Source: an uncultured Clostridia bacterium (GTDB lineage: Bacteria; Bacillota; Clostridia; TANB77; CAG-508). Taken from it: DNA of 64,000 bases. Location: the NCBI GenBank assembly GCA_934155625.1, contig CAKPHD010000002.1:1-64000 (forward strand), written 5' to 3'. Position numbers and translations under genes: made by a program. Below, one piece after another: positions 7,099 to 15,508 of this stretch; within the stretch, counting starts at the first letter, position 1; every line of letters begins with the position of its first letter. The notes beneath the pieces were generated by a model. The model did not search any database, was not told where the DNA came from, and was given only the letters and a program-made list of their open reading frames with translations.

Positions 7099-7114
7099 AA
7101 TATTAAATTAAATA

Positions 7115-8425
7115 TTATTCTTCAATGCTAAATGACATTACAAAATCATAATTGTCTTTTAATTGCATTATTATATTTAATGTTATTTTTTCTGAATTTT
7201 CGTCAGTAACATCAGTTAAGTTAATTGTTTGTGCATATGTAGACTTTTCATTAGAATATGTTGTATATTCCACTTTATAATGTAAAGGTAATTTATCTTT
7301 TATATATTTTTCAAATTCTTTTTCTGTTTTCCAATTATTATTTCTAAAAGTTTCATTTAAAACATTATAAGCATTTTCATAATCTCTTGTATTTAACATT
7401 TGTATCCATTTATCTATGTTCATAGCAACTTTATTTTGATCATCTGCACTATTATAAGTTTTTTGGAACTTTTCTGTTGGTATTGTATATGTATCTAGTT
7501 TAAATGTAAAGTCTAGTACATTTTTTTCATCAAAAATATATAAATTACTATATTGATCTTTTGCAACATATTCAGTATAATCATCATGATTTTCTGTTAA
7601 ATATTGTTCTACGGAAATTCTTTCTATTGTTTCCCTATTATTTTCAATATATTCTTTAAATTTTTCTATACTTCCAAATCTTTTATTTCTGTATTCTTCT
7701 TCCATATAATTATACGCAATTTCAGGTTCTGCTAATACTAATTTTTTATATAATAATATATAATCTTTTACCTTTGTTTCACTGCTACTTGTTTTATTTA
7801 TATATACATTATCTTCATTTTTACTAATACTTGTTATCTTATCAGCTTGTTTTATTTCATCATATTGTTTATTAGTTGGCTCTATAGAATAGGTTTGATT
7901 TGAATAATCAACATTTACAATAAAACACTTCTTTCCTTTGCTTTCGTATTTAATATTCTCTGTAAAACCTTCTACTACATATGTTTTTATATTTTCGTCT
8001 GTTAGTATTTTAATTTTTAATGGAACAAACATCAATTGTTCATTTTCTAGAGTTATATAATCTTGTAGATTATCAATTGTTATATTATTGTTCTGTATAT
8101 ATGTCTTACTTAACATATTTATTATTTTTTGATTCATTTGTTTATTTGTTTCTTCTTCTCCTTGAAGTTGTTTTAATTCCATATATAGAGAATTATTTTT
8201 GTTTGCTGTTTGTATATACGCAGTTACAGCACCATTAATAGTACTATATTCAAACTGTTCGATTTCATTATCTTTATAATCTGGTCTTTCAATCTCACTT
8301 ATTTGTGTTTCATTATTTAATTCTTTTTGATTTGCTTTTAACACACAAATTAATACAATAATTACTACAATTAAAATTGTCATAATAATACTTAATATTA
8401 TCATACTTTTTTTAATTTTATTCAT
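7115..8425 (-). CDS. Membrane-anchored T4SS-1 protein, candidate VirB8/TcpC-like
   Basis: This 436-residue protein has one N-terminal transmembrane helix (about 9-29) and a large extracellular part. Two stretches resemble NTF2-like folds: YIQTANKNNSLYMELKQLQG near residue 75, and MLNTRDYENAYNVLNETF near 345 followed by a beta-rich tail. In Gram-positive T4SS the VirB8/TcpC scaffold proteins have this plan, but similarity is too weak to be sure. It is the last gene of the long minus-strand run, 25 bp after the hydrolase. No frame breaks are seen. Confidence 0.6.
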   Translation of the reverse strand: MNKIKKSMIILSIIMTILIVVIIVLICVLKANQKELNNETQISEIERPDYKDNEIEQFEYSTINGAVTAYIQTANKNNSLYMELKQLQGEEETNKQMNQKIINMLSKTYIQNNNITIDNLQDYITLENEQLMFVPLKIKILTDENIKTYVVEGFTENIKYESKGKKCFIVNVDYSNQTYSIEPTNKQYDEIKQADKITSISKNEDNVYINKTSSSETKVKDYILLYKKLVLAEPEIAYNYMEEEYRNKRFGSIEKFKEYIENNRETIERISVEQYLTENHDDYTEYVAKDQYSNLYIFDEKNVLDFTFKLDTYTIPTEKFQKTYNSADDQNKVAMNIDKWIQMLNTRDYENAYNVLNETFRNNNWKTEKEFEKYIKDKLPLHYKVEYTTYSNEKSTYAQTINLTDVTDENSEKITLNIIMQLKDNYDFVMSFSIEE

Positions 8426-8450
8426 ACAATCTCTTTCCTTTCATTACTTA

Positions 8451-11400
8451 TTATGGTGCTCTCCATACTTGAACATTGCTGTTTCCATTATAATAACTCC
8501 AGCAATCATAAGCTCGACCAATTGGTGGTGTACCATCTGAACCAACAACTCCACAATTTTGGTCATATACTTTATTCCCTCCTGCATATATAAGTATATG
8601 ATTTCCATAGTCATTAATAACATCTCCTGGTTGTATTTCACTATGAGATACTTGGTGCCATCCTGCTGCTTGTAGCATATCAGGCACACCTCCTGAACCA
8701 GTATAATTATAATTATATGCATTTATTTGGCTTTCAGTTAAAAGTCCTGATTTATATAAAACAATAGAAACATATGTTGCACAACATGCATTTGGATATT
8801 TACTTGCAGCTTCTATATCTCCATGTGTCAAATCAGTTAATGAATAATGTACATTTCTTCTAATCATATCATTCATTACTTCTTCACATGTACTTAATAC
8901 ATCTCCATTTCCAGTTGGTTTTGATAAATTCTTAAATTGATCATAATATTTTCTAGCAGCTTCTGTTCTAACAGACATTCTTGTAATTCCCGGTCTCTCA
9001 AAAGACCAACAAAATGCAACTGCTGCATCCTCTGGTGAAGAGGCATTTCTCCAATCTTCTGCTGAATATCCATTATAAGTTACCAATTGATAATTAGCAT
9101 ATCCATTTGCTCCTCCTCCAGGTGTAATCTCTGCTATTAAAAATTCAATTTGTGTATTTATATCTGATGGTTCTTTTCCCTTTGATTGTGCATACTGTTC
9201 TAGCTGAGTTCTTCTTCCATATGACCATTGGCAAAGTCCAAATCCTATTCCATTCCCACCTTCAATAATACTTGCGTCAAATCCTGATTCAGCCTCTATA
9301 TTTCCTAAAACTCCTGCTGCAGCTTCTTTACTATATCCTGCATCTAATACTGCAAACCATACTTTTTCTTGTATTGAATTACCATAAATACCACTTGTTT
9401 TTGAAAATGATGATAAAGAATATTCTCCTTCATAATCAAACTGTAAAACGCCCCAAGGTATATTAGTTGCTTTATAAATCAGGTATTTAGTTAAATCTAA
9501 TAAATTAGCTGTTTTTTCATTGTCTTCTATTATTTGAAATAAATAACCAGCTGTTCTAACTCTAGCATTCATACTATGTTTATTATATAAATCTATAAAT
9601 ATACTTTCTCTACCTTCTGTTTTGTATTCACCTTTTTCATAAGAATTATAAATCATATGTGTCTTAGTTATCTGATGTTTATAAATATTATAAGAATATG
9701 TTTTTTCTACATCTTCCAATTTTCCTTCATCATTTTTTTCTTTAACTGTATATTTTGCAGTAAATGGACTTCCTTCTACTGTTTCATCTGCCGATTGAGA
9801 TGTATTATTTGTCTCAGTTACCTTACCTGGTACTGAAACAATCTTTTCATCTTCATTTCCTAGTTCTAATACCGCCTTGCTATAACTGTTCTCTTGATAA
9901 GTTTTTACACACCATGTACTTACATATGTTAAATTTACACTTGTACTAACACTCTCTGTTTGAGTATTTTTGGATGATGTTTGCACCCAATCTGTATCAA
10001 ACTCATCTACACTAGCATCAGTTTTTTGTTCAATTATTTCTGTTTTATCTGTTGTTGTAACATTATCTTGTACAGCAATAACTATTTCTGAATTTTTAAT
10101 TACTTCATCTGCCAAATCATTTGAAAATTTCTCATAATCAGTATCCATATAAAAATATAATAAATATTCATATGGCATTGTATATTTAGATAAAGCAGTC
10201 TTTAAACTCATTGAATTGTTGGTTTTCAACTCTATTGTTCCATCTTCTTTTTTATTCCAAGTAACAATTACTAAATTTCTATTTTCATCTATTGTATACG
10301 AACTTAAGGCCTTGTCAAAATTATTGTTGTTAATATATTCTTGTAATTTTTCTGGTGTAACATATTTCATATTTATAATTTTAGATTCAACACTATCCTT
10401 ATATGTTGTTTTTTCATTTTCCGTAGCCGTACGGCCTGTATGGTCAGCTTTAAAATATTCGTCTATACTTTTTACAATAGCTTGTGCATATTTATCTACT
10501 CCATCACTTGCAATAACACTTGCATCTGGATCTTTATTTAAATTTCCTCCAATCGCAACTACTGATGGAAATCCAGTTATTGCTGCATTTTCTATAATAC
10601 TTAATGAAGCACTTTTTCCATCATCACTTTTACATTTATCTGCATCTGATCCTGACCCTAGGTTTTCAAGTCCCATTGAAGTTGATAAATTATTTGATAA
10701 TATTTCTGCAAGTTGTTGCGAAATATCATCTCCTTCTTTATATATTGTCTCAACCCCTGGAGTATCTCCATCTCCAAAATATATTTGTATGCACAAATTA
10801 GGATTTGCTCTTCGCGTTTTTTCAGCTCTATTTTCTGGTTTCACTTTATCAGGATTACTTGATGTACTTCCTGTTTGAATTACTTTTATGTTAGAATATT
10901 CTCCAAGTAACTTTTCTACTTTTTCTGCAACTTTAATTGTCAATTCCTCTTCAACTAGATTTTTTTCATCATTTACCACACCTAAGTCACTTTCATTATT
11001 TCTACCAGCAGCTATTGCAATCACATATTCTTCACTATCTTGTCCTATTTTTTTCTCTTCTTTTCCTGCTCTTGATGTTACAGTCGTTACTTGTGTAACA
11101 TTGCTTTTTTTAGCACTTTTAGTATTTTCAGATGAAATCGCAGTTACACTTGCTAACTTTAAATACCCATTTAATCCATCTTTTGTATCTACTTCTACAT
11201 ATACAGTTACTTCTTTCGTAAGTGGGTCCGTAACCTTTTCATATTTTCCTTTATATGTAACTATATCACCTTTTTGTAATTTTATCTCATCTGTTAGACT
11301 TCCCTCTTTCAACATTGGTGAAAAATATCCTAATCCTTTAAAATTTTCATAAAGAGGTGTATCTATTGGAACTACTTTTAACTCTTGCCCTTCTTTCATC

Positions 11401-11501
11401 TTTTCTAATCTATTTACATCATTTCTATTATTTATTTCTACTGGTTCATCAACCTTACTTTGTTCTATAGTTGAAGTTTCTCCCTTACCTGTATTTTTCA
11501 T
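8451..11501 (-). CDS. T4SS-1 peptidoglycan hydrolase, main part (continues the frame of 11485-12042 after a +1 change)
   Basis: Three domains follow in order: an N-acetylmuramoyl-L-alanine amidase-3-like domain (about 155-350, starting VIAIAAGRNN), a phage-tail-lysozyme-type domain (about 705-860, AAAGVLGNIEAESGFD and GFGLCQWSYGRR) and a C-terminal NlpC/P60- or CHAP-like peptidase (about 880-1016, CCATYVSIVLYKSG, GDVINDYGNHILIYAG). These match VirB1/CwlT-type enzymes that open the wall for a T4SS. The ATG at 11501 has GGAG only 2 nt upstream and no signal peptide follows. The natural N-terminus is the overlapping upstream frame, giving one protein of ~1196 residues. Amidase zinc ligands look incomplete, so that domain may only bind. 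Confidence 0.85.
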   Translation of the reverse strand: MKNTGKGETSTIEQSKVDEPVEINNRNDVNRLEKMKEGQELKVVPIDTPLYENFKGLGYFSPMLKEGSLTDEIKLQKGDIVTYKGKYEKVTDPLTKEVTVYVEVDTKDGLNGYLKLASVTAISSENTKSAKKSNVTQVTTVTSRAGKEEKKIGQDSEEYVIAIAAGRNNESDLGVVNDEKNLVEEELTIKVAEKVEKLLGEYSNIKVIQTGSTSSNPDKVKPENRAEKTRRANPNLCIQIYFGDGDTPGVETIYKEGDDISQQLAEILSNNLSTSMGLENLGSGSDADKCKSDDGKSASLSIIENAAITGFPSVVAIGGNLNKDPDASVIASDGVDKYAQAIVKSIDEYFKADHTGRTATENEKTTYKDSVESKIINMKYVTPEKLQEYINNNNFDKALSSYTIDENRNLVIVTWNKKEDGTIELKTNNSMSLKTALSKYTMPYEYLLYFYMDTDYEKFSNDLADEVIKNSEIVIAVQDNVTTTDKTEIIEQKTDASVDEFDTDWVQTSSKNTQTESVSTSVNLTYVSTWCVKTYQENSYSKAVLELGNEDEKIVSVPGKVTETNNTSQSADETVEGSPFTAKYTVKEKNDEGKLEDVEKTYSYNIYKHQITKTHMIYNSYEKGEYKTEGRESIFIDLYNKHSMNARVRTAGYLFQIIEDNEKTANLLDLTKYLIYKATNIPWGVLQFDYEGEYSLSSFSKTSGIYGNSIQEKVWFAVLDAGYSKEAAAGVLGNIEAESGFDASIIEGGNGIGFGLCQWSYGRRTQLEQYAQSKGKEPSDINTQIEFLIAEITPGGGANGYANYQLVTYNGYSAEDWRNASSPEDAAVAFCWSFERPGITRMSVRTEAARKYYDQFKNLSKPTGNGDVLSTCEEVMNDMIRRNVHYSLTDLTHGDIEAASKYPNACCATYVSIVLYKSGLLTESQINAYNYNYTGSGGVPDMLQAAGWHQVSHSEIQPGDVINDYGNHILIYAGGNKVYDQNCGVVGSDGTPPIGRAYDCWSYYNGNSNVQVWRAP

Positions 11502-12042
11502 TTCTCCGAAGTGACTTATTTGGAGTAACTCTTCTTATACTAATAGCTCCTTGAAATCCGTCCTTAGAATCACTTGGTATAGAACCTTTTAAATCAGGAA
11601 ATTGAGTGATTATCTCTGCTTTTAATATCTTCTTTAAAAAATTCACATCTTCAGGCAAATTATGATATTCAGCTGATTTATTATACTTTTCTATAATTTT
11701 TTCTAATTTTTCATCAATTCCATCTACAAAATCTAAATAATATCCGTTTTTTTCATCACCTTTTATTTCTACAATTTCTGATACATCATCTATCTCCAAT
11801 GACTCATACAATAACTCTGGATTGTTTTTGGCTGTAAATAATTCTATTCCTAAATCAATTAGTCCATATATTATTAATCCTGCAGATGCTGCTAATATTA
11901 CAGGTCCAACAATTGGAATAGCTGCAGTTACTAAAGATGATAATGCTTTAAAAGCAGTATTTTTTACTGCTTTTTTTGCCTTTTTCTCTATTTCCTTTTT
12001 AGTTTTTTCTTTAAAATTATTTATTATTCCCAAATATTTCAC
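11485..12042 (-). CDS. N-terminal part of the T4SS-1 peptidoglycan hydrolase (before the +1 frame change)
   Basis: This frame starts at ATG 12042, 5 bp after the upstream gene. A basic amphipathic start is followed by a transmembrane segment (about 36-65, AAIPIVGPVILAASAGLIIY) and an extracellular stretch ending SIRRVTPNKSL at codon 178. Codon 179 is CGG (complement 11506..11508); the frame stops seven codons later. Skipping one C and reading GGA GAA ATG joins it to the hydrolase. Alone it would be a 185-residue anchor without enzyme, and the enzyme would lack its anchor, so a single split gene is the better reading. Confidence 0.8.
   Translation of the reverse strand: MKYLGIINNFKEKTKKEIEKKAKKAVKNTAFKALSSLVTAAIPIVGPVILAASAGLIIYGLIDLGIELFTAKNNPELLYESLEIDDVSEIVEIKGDEKNGYYLDFVDGIDEKLEKIIEKYNKSAEYHNLPEDVNFLKKILKAEIITQFPDLKGSIPSDSKDGFQGAISIRRVTPNKSLRRNEKYR
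11505..11511 (-). other. +1 frame-change site CTT-CGG-A in the hydrolase gene
   Basis: The zero-frame reads TCA CTT CGG AGA AAT GAA. The continuing frame reads CTT (C) GGA GAA ATG AAA. The CGG-A context and the GGA re-entry are the same as in the pilin gene at 5588-5594. Confidence 0.75.
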
Positions 12043-12047
12043 CTCTT

Positions 12048-12983
12048 TTACATATTAGCTTCAAATTTTTCAGCTTCTATGTTAGCATTTTCAGCATATT
12101 TCTCACTATCTACAATATCTGTAAAATTAATGCTTTTTATTTCTAAATTTCTTCTATTAGCAACATTAAATTTTATTTTAATTGTTTTCATTTCATATGC
12201 TTCAAATTTTAAATCTTCATCTTTATTTTCATATAAAACTGCTTCAAATTTATTATTAGATTTATCTTTAGCATAACAAGTATTTGTTTTTCTTCTTGTA
12301 TCCAATAATATACTAAAATTATTTTTATTTTTTATACTTAATGTATATACTTGATAATCTAAATATTTATCAACATTTATTACTTGTACAGATAAATTAT
12401 CATCTTCTGTTTTTTCATTTATTATTTTTCTTCCTAAATAACTATTTAAATTTAATTTACATTCTTCACTATTATTATCAATAGTAACATATTCTTCTAC
12501 ATAATTATTATTTGTCTTTCCTGTTGTAATCATATTATCAAATATTTTTACTTGATAAATAAACAAATTATCTGAGCTTGACCAAGATTGAAAAGAAAAC
12601 TGCTTATCTCCATCAAATTTATCTTTACAATAATTACTTTTAAATATCTCTTCAGTTTGATAAAATACTTGTTTTGTATCATCTGATACCATGCTATATG
12701 CTCTATGCCAATCCTGTTCTATACAATATGTAAAAAATTGGTCTATAAGCTTTCCGAAATCTTCACTATAACTATTGGATACACTCCCACCATTAACCAT
12801 CGATTTACTCTCATTATTATAAGAAACAACATTAGATGTTGTTTCTTCTTTATCATTAGTATTCTGTTTATTCTTAAAACTGATATTTAAACTTCTTATA
12901 ATTGCTAAACCTAATATTATGGCTAATATTATTGTCCATACCTTTAATCTATTTTGATTATAGTATTTCCATAATTTATACAT
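12048..12983 (-). CDS. Membrane-anchored T4SS-1 protein, candidate VirB8-like
   Basis: This 311-residue protein has a single transmembrane helix near residues 14-30 and a Ser/Asn-rich linker. Next comes a probable NTF2-like region (about 75-185, FTYCIEQDWHRAYSMVSDDT) and a C-terminal beta-rich part resembling an extracellular Ig/DUF4352-like fold (LSIKNKNNFSILLDTRR). The plan fits periplasm-equivalent scaffold proteins of T4SS. It lies between VirB6 and the hydrolase, a usual position for VirB8-like genes in Gram-positive systems. The family assignment is inference. Confidence 0.6.
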   Translation of the reverse strand: MYKLWKYYNQNRLKVWTIILAIILGLAIIRSLNISFKNKQNTNDKEETTSNVVSYNNESKSMVNGGSVSNSYSEDFGKLIDQFFTYCIEQDWHRAYSMVSDDTKQVFYQTEEIFKSNYCKDKFDGDKQFSFQSWSSSDNLFIYQVKIFDNMITTGKTNNNYVEEYVTIDNNSEECKLNLNSYLGRKIINEKTEDDNLSVQVINVDKYLDYQVYTLSIKNKNNFSILLDTRRKTNTCYAKDKSNNKFEAVLYENKDEDLKFEAYEMKTIKIKFNVANRRNLEIKSINFTDIVDSEKYAENANIEAEKFEANM

Positions 12984-13027
12984 AACTTTCTCCTTCTAAA
13001 TTAACAATTTTAATTGTTATTATTTGG

Positions 13028-15493
13028 TCATCCATTTGGATTTCTCCTATTTGTTCGATTCATACTGTAACGTTCTCCTCTTTCTTTTAATCCTAAAGTT
13101 TCAGTATATAATTTCCATACCTTATCCTGGTTGCTTTCACCATTGACTTTTGTTTTTATTGTTTCTTGCATTGAATTACGTTTTTTCTCATCTAGCACAT
13201 AATCTTTTCCATAATCTTTTGTCATATTAACAATATCAATCATGTTTTCATGTATATTATTATCATTACTATATTTTTTCTCCATTGTTAATCCATTTTC
13301 AATCTGTTTATCATCTGTTATTCCTGCTTTTTTATAATCAAAAGCTAAATTCATTAATTCATCAGCACTAACATCTTGATTTGTTTTTTGTTGAATTCTT
13401 CCTGCCATCTCTTCATATTTTTCTTTTTCAGCCTTATCATTTAAGAATTTAGTCTTTGCTCTTTCATTCTGTCTTTCATCTGCTAATTCCCTAGCTCTTC
13501 CTAAACCATATTGAGCCTTATCTCTCTCGTAATTAAAGCTTTCTCTTGCATTATTAACTCCTTCTGCAACATTTACACCTGTTCTTATAGCTCCTTCTGG
13601 AAGATTTGCAAAACTTTTTCCAATAGATGCTCCAGCTATTGCACCAGCACCAGCAAAAGTAGCTGCATTTTTTAGGTCACCTGTTGCAACACCTGCTGCT
13701 AAACCAATCATAGCACCACCAGAGGCACCCAAAACTTTTGAACCTATTTTTGCTCCTTTGTACATTACATTTCCTGCCTTTTTTATTCCTTTTATCGTCA
13801 TATTCTTAGCAAATTTTCTCTTCCAATTATTATTTGGAGTATTAATATTTCTGTCTATATTATTAATATCTGTTTGTTCTTGATGTGGTGGTAAATTTTG
13901 ATCTATCTCATCAACTTCTCTTTGAGCATCTAACCTGTTTTGTTCAGTTTCATTCTCATCATTTGCCATATCTTGCCATACTTGTCTATCCTCCAGCATT
14001 CTTTGTCTTTCATCATTTGGATCTTCATCATTTGGATTTTCATCATTACCAAAAGATTGTGCAAAGTCTCTATCTTGCATTCTAATTCTACTATCAGATT
14101 CATCACCATTAGTCCCTGAATCTGATGATGATTTTCCAGAATTTCCACCAGATTTTCCTTTTCCTAATGCTTTAGCAACATTATTTAATCCTTTCATTGC
14201 TAGTGCTCCTCCAGCAAAAGATCCAAATCCGCTAGTTGTTTGAGCTCCATCTAAATTAAACATTTTCTTAATAAGTTTTTCGGCCGGTATTAAAAATCCA
14301 ATTGCAACCAATCCATATATAAGATTATTTTTTACTAAGTCCATTGCAGATGAAACTAAAGCTGTATATAAAATTAAATGTACTGGCTGTAATATTAAAT
14401 GCGTAACATATTCTTTAAACCACATGTTAAATGCTTGTGCTTTTCCGTCACCTACTTTATCTATTGGATATGTAAGTGCAACTAATGGTGCAATCATTGT
14501 TAAAAAGGCCATATATAAAAACCTTTTAAAATACATTACAGTAAATACACAAGTATAAATAACCAATACAATATACAATAAAGAATATGCAAATGTATTA
14601 TATAAGCTTTTAGATTGCGCACTAAATCTTACATATCCTATAAGATTTGTATGAAAAGTTTTATTACCTGAATCAACTTTAACCACAATAGAATCATTTG
14701 CTGTATTATCAAATAAATTATTAACTTGATCTGTTATCATCAATAATCCTGACATTATATAATGTATAAAAAATACTAAACATAATGCAACTACCCAATT
14801 TTGTAAATTTTCTTTATATTTTGCTTTATCTTCTGCTGTTGAACTAATAACTATCCTAATTCCTAAATATATTAATACTGATAATAGTCCTACTATCGCT
14901 ATATTTCTAAATGACATGTACCAACTTGCTATTTTTTGTTGTAATCCATCTTCACCTGCCCCAGACTTAGCAGCATCTTGTGCTTTATCATCAGAAGAAA
15001 CTGCTGTATATTTATTAGGATTTAAAAAGTTAACATCTAATGCTGCTATATTATTTGAAAATATAGCTTCTGGAGAATATAGAAAGTTTGGAATTTGGTA
15101 AGAATCAACCCATGGCATAAATTCAGATGTATTTATTGTTCCATCACCAAATTCAAAATCAACCTCCTCACCATCATCAACATGTAACCATGAACTAGGA
15201 TTATCTATATTAGCATCATTCCTATCTAACATTGCTGAAGAAAAACCTGTCCCAAGCATAAATTTATTAAGTGCTCCCATTATTATATCTGCTATAGCAT
15301 CAATTACTTGAATAAGCTGTTTTAATAAAGTTCCACCTATAGTTCCACCTGAATCTGGTAAATCTTTTTCATTTACTACTTCTACAGCCCAAACAGTATA
15401 ATTGGGAACAATTGCAAAACTTAATGTTAATATTATTAATAAACATACCAATATCTTTCGTGCAATACTATTTTTGTTCATTATAAATTTCAT
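13028..15493 (-). CDS. VirB6/TrbL-like polytopic channel protein
   Basis: This 821-residue protein begins with a signal peptide (about 1-36, ending TVWA) and an extracellular N-terminal part. Six or so transmembrane helices follow between about 190 and 430 (IAIVGLLSVLIYLGIRIVI, LVFFIHYIMSGLLMI, LLYIVLVIYTCVFTVMYFKR). The large cytoplasmic tail is Gly/Ser- and charge-rich, including repeats of NPNDE and coiled-coil segments to the end. VirB6-type proteins form the inner-membrane channel of T4SS. ATG 15493 follows GAGGAGG at 5 nt. It is 15 bp downstream of virB4. Confidence 0.82.
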   Translation of the reverse strand: MKFIMNKNSIARKILVCLLIILTLSFAIVPNYTVWAVEVVNEKDLPDSGGTIGGTLLKQLIQVIDAIADIIMGALNKFMLGTGFSSAMLDRNDANIDNPSSWLHVDDGEEVDFEFGDGTINTSEFMPWVDSYQIPNFLYSPEAIFSNNIAALDVNFLNPNKYTAVSSDDKAQDAAKSGAGEDGLQQKIASWYMSFRNIAIVGLLSVLIYLGIRIVISSTAEDKAKYKENLQNWVVALCLVFFIHYIMSGLLMITDQVNNLFDNTANDSIVVKVDSGNKTFHTNLIGYVRFSAQSKSLYNTFAYSLLYIVLVIYTCVFTVMYFKRFLYMAFLTMIAPLVALTYPIDKVGDGKAQAFNMWFKEYVTHLILQPVHLILYTALVSSAMDLVKNNLIYGLVAIGFLIPAEKLIKKMFNLDGAQTTSGFGSFAGGALAMKGLNNVAKALGKGKSGGNSGKSSSDSGTNGDESDSRIRMQDRDFAQSFGNDENPNDEDPNDERQRMLEDRQVWQDMANDENETEQNRLDAQREVDEIDQNLPPHQEQTDINNIDRNINTPNNNWKRKFAKNMTIKGIKKAGNVMYKGAKIGSKVLGASGGAMIGLAAGVATGDLKNAATFAGAGAIAGASIGKSFANLPEGAIRTGVNVAEGVNNARESFNYERDKAQYGLGRARELADERQNERAKTKFLNDKAEKEKYEEMAGRIQQKTNQDVSADELMNLAFDYKKAGITDDKQIENGLTMEKKYSNDNNIHENMIDIVNMTKDYGKDYVLDEKKRNSMQETIKTKVNGESNQDKVWKLYTETLGLKERGERYSMNRTNRRNPNG

Positions 15494-15508
15494 TCTTTCC
15501 TCCTCAAA

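Larger units (their letters stand above)
6921..7105 (-). repeat. Duplicated intergenic regulatory module, copy B
   Basis: Second copy of the module at 5133-5318. The core from the MLGIIFN codons through the TATAAT is almost identical; the -35 side is more diverged and the distal terminator hairpin is again similar. Confidence 0.85.

Noticed and set aside
8444..8722. Open frame of 92 codons on the minus strand
   Set aside because: It lies wholly inside the hydrolase gene in another frame and has no ribosome site; many similar shadow frames exist on both strands.
11485..11501. Hydrolase starting independently at ATG 11501
   Set aside because: The only ribosome-like GGAG is 2 nt from the ATG, there is no signal peptide or anchor, and the upstream frame supplies the missing anchor.
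5345..12042. The two frame breaks as ordinary assembly or sequencing errors
   Set aside because: Not excluded, but neither site is a homopolymer, both are +1, and both fall on the only two in-frame CGG codons found, with the same CGG-A context. That coincidence makes independent errors less likely than a biological cause.
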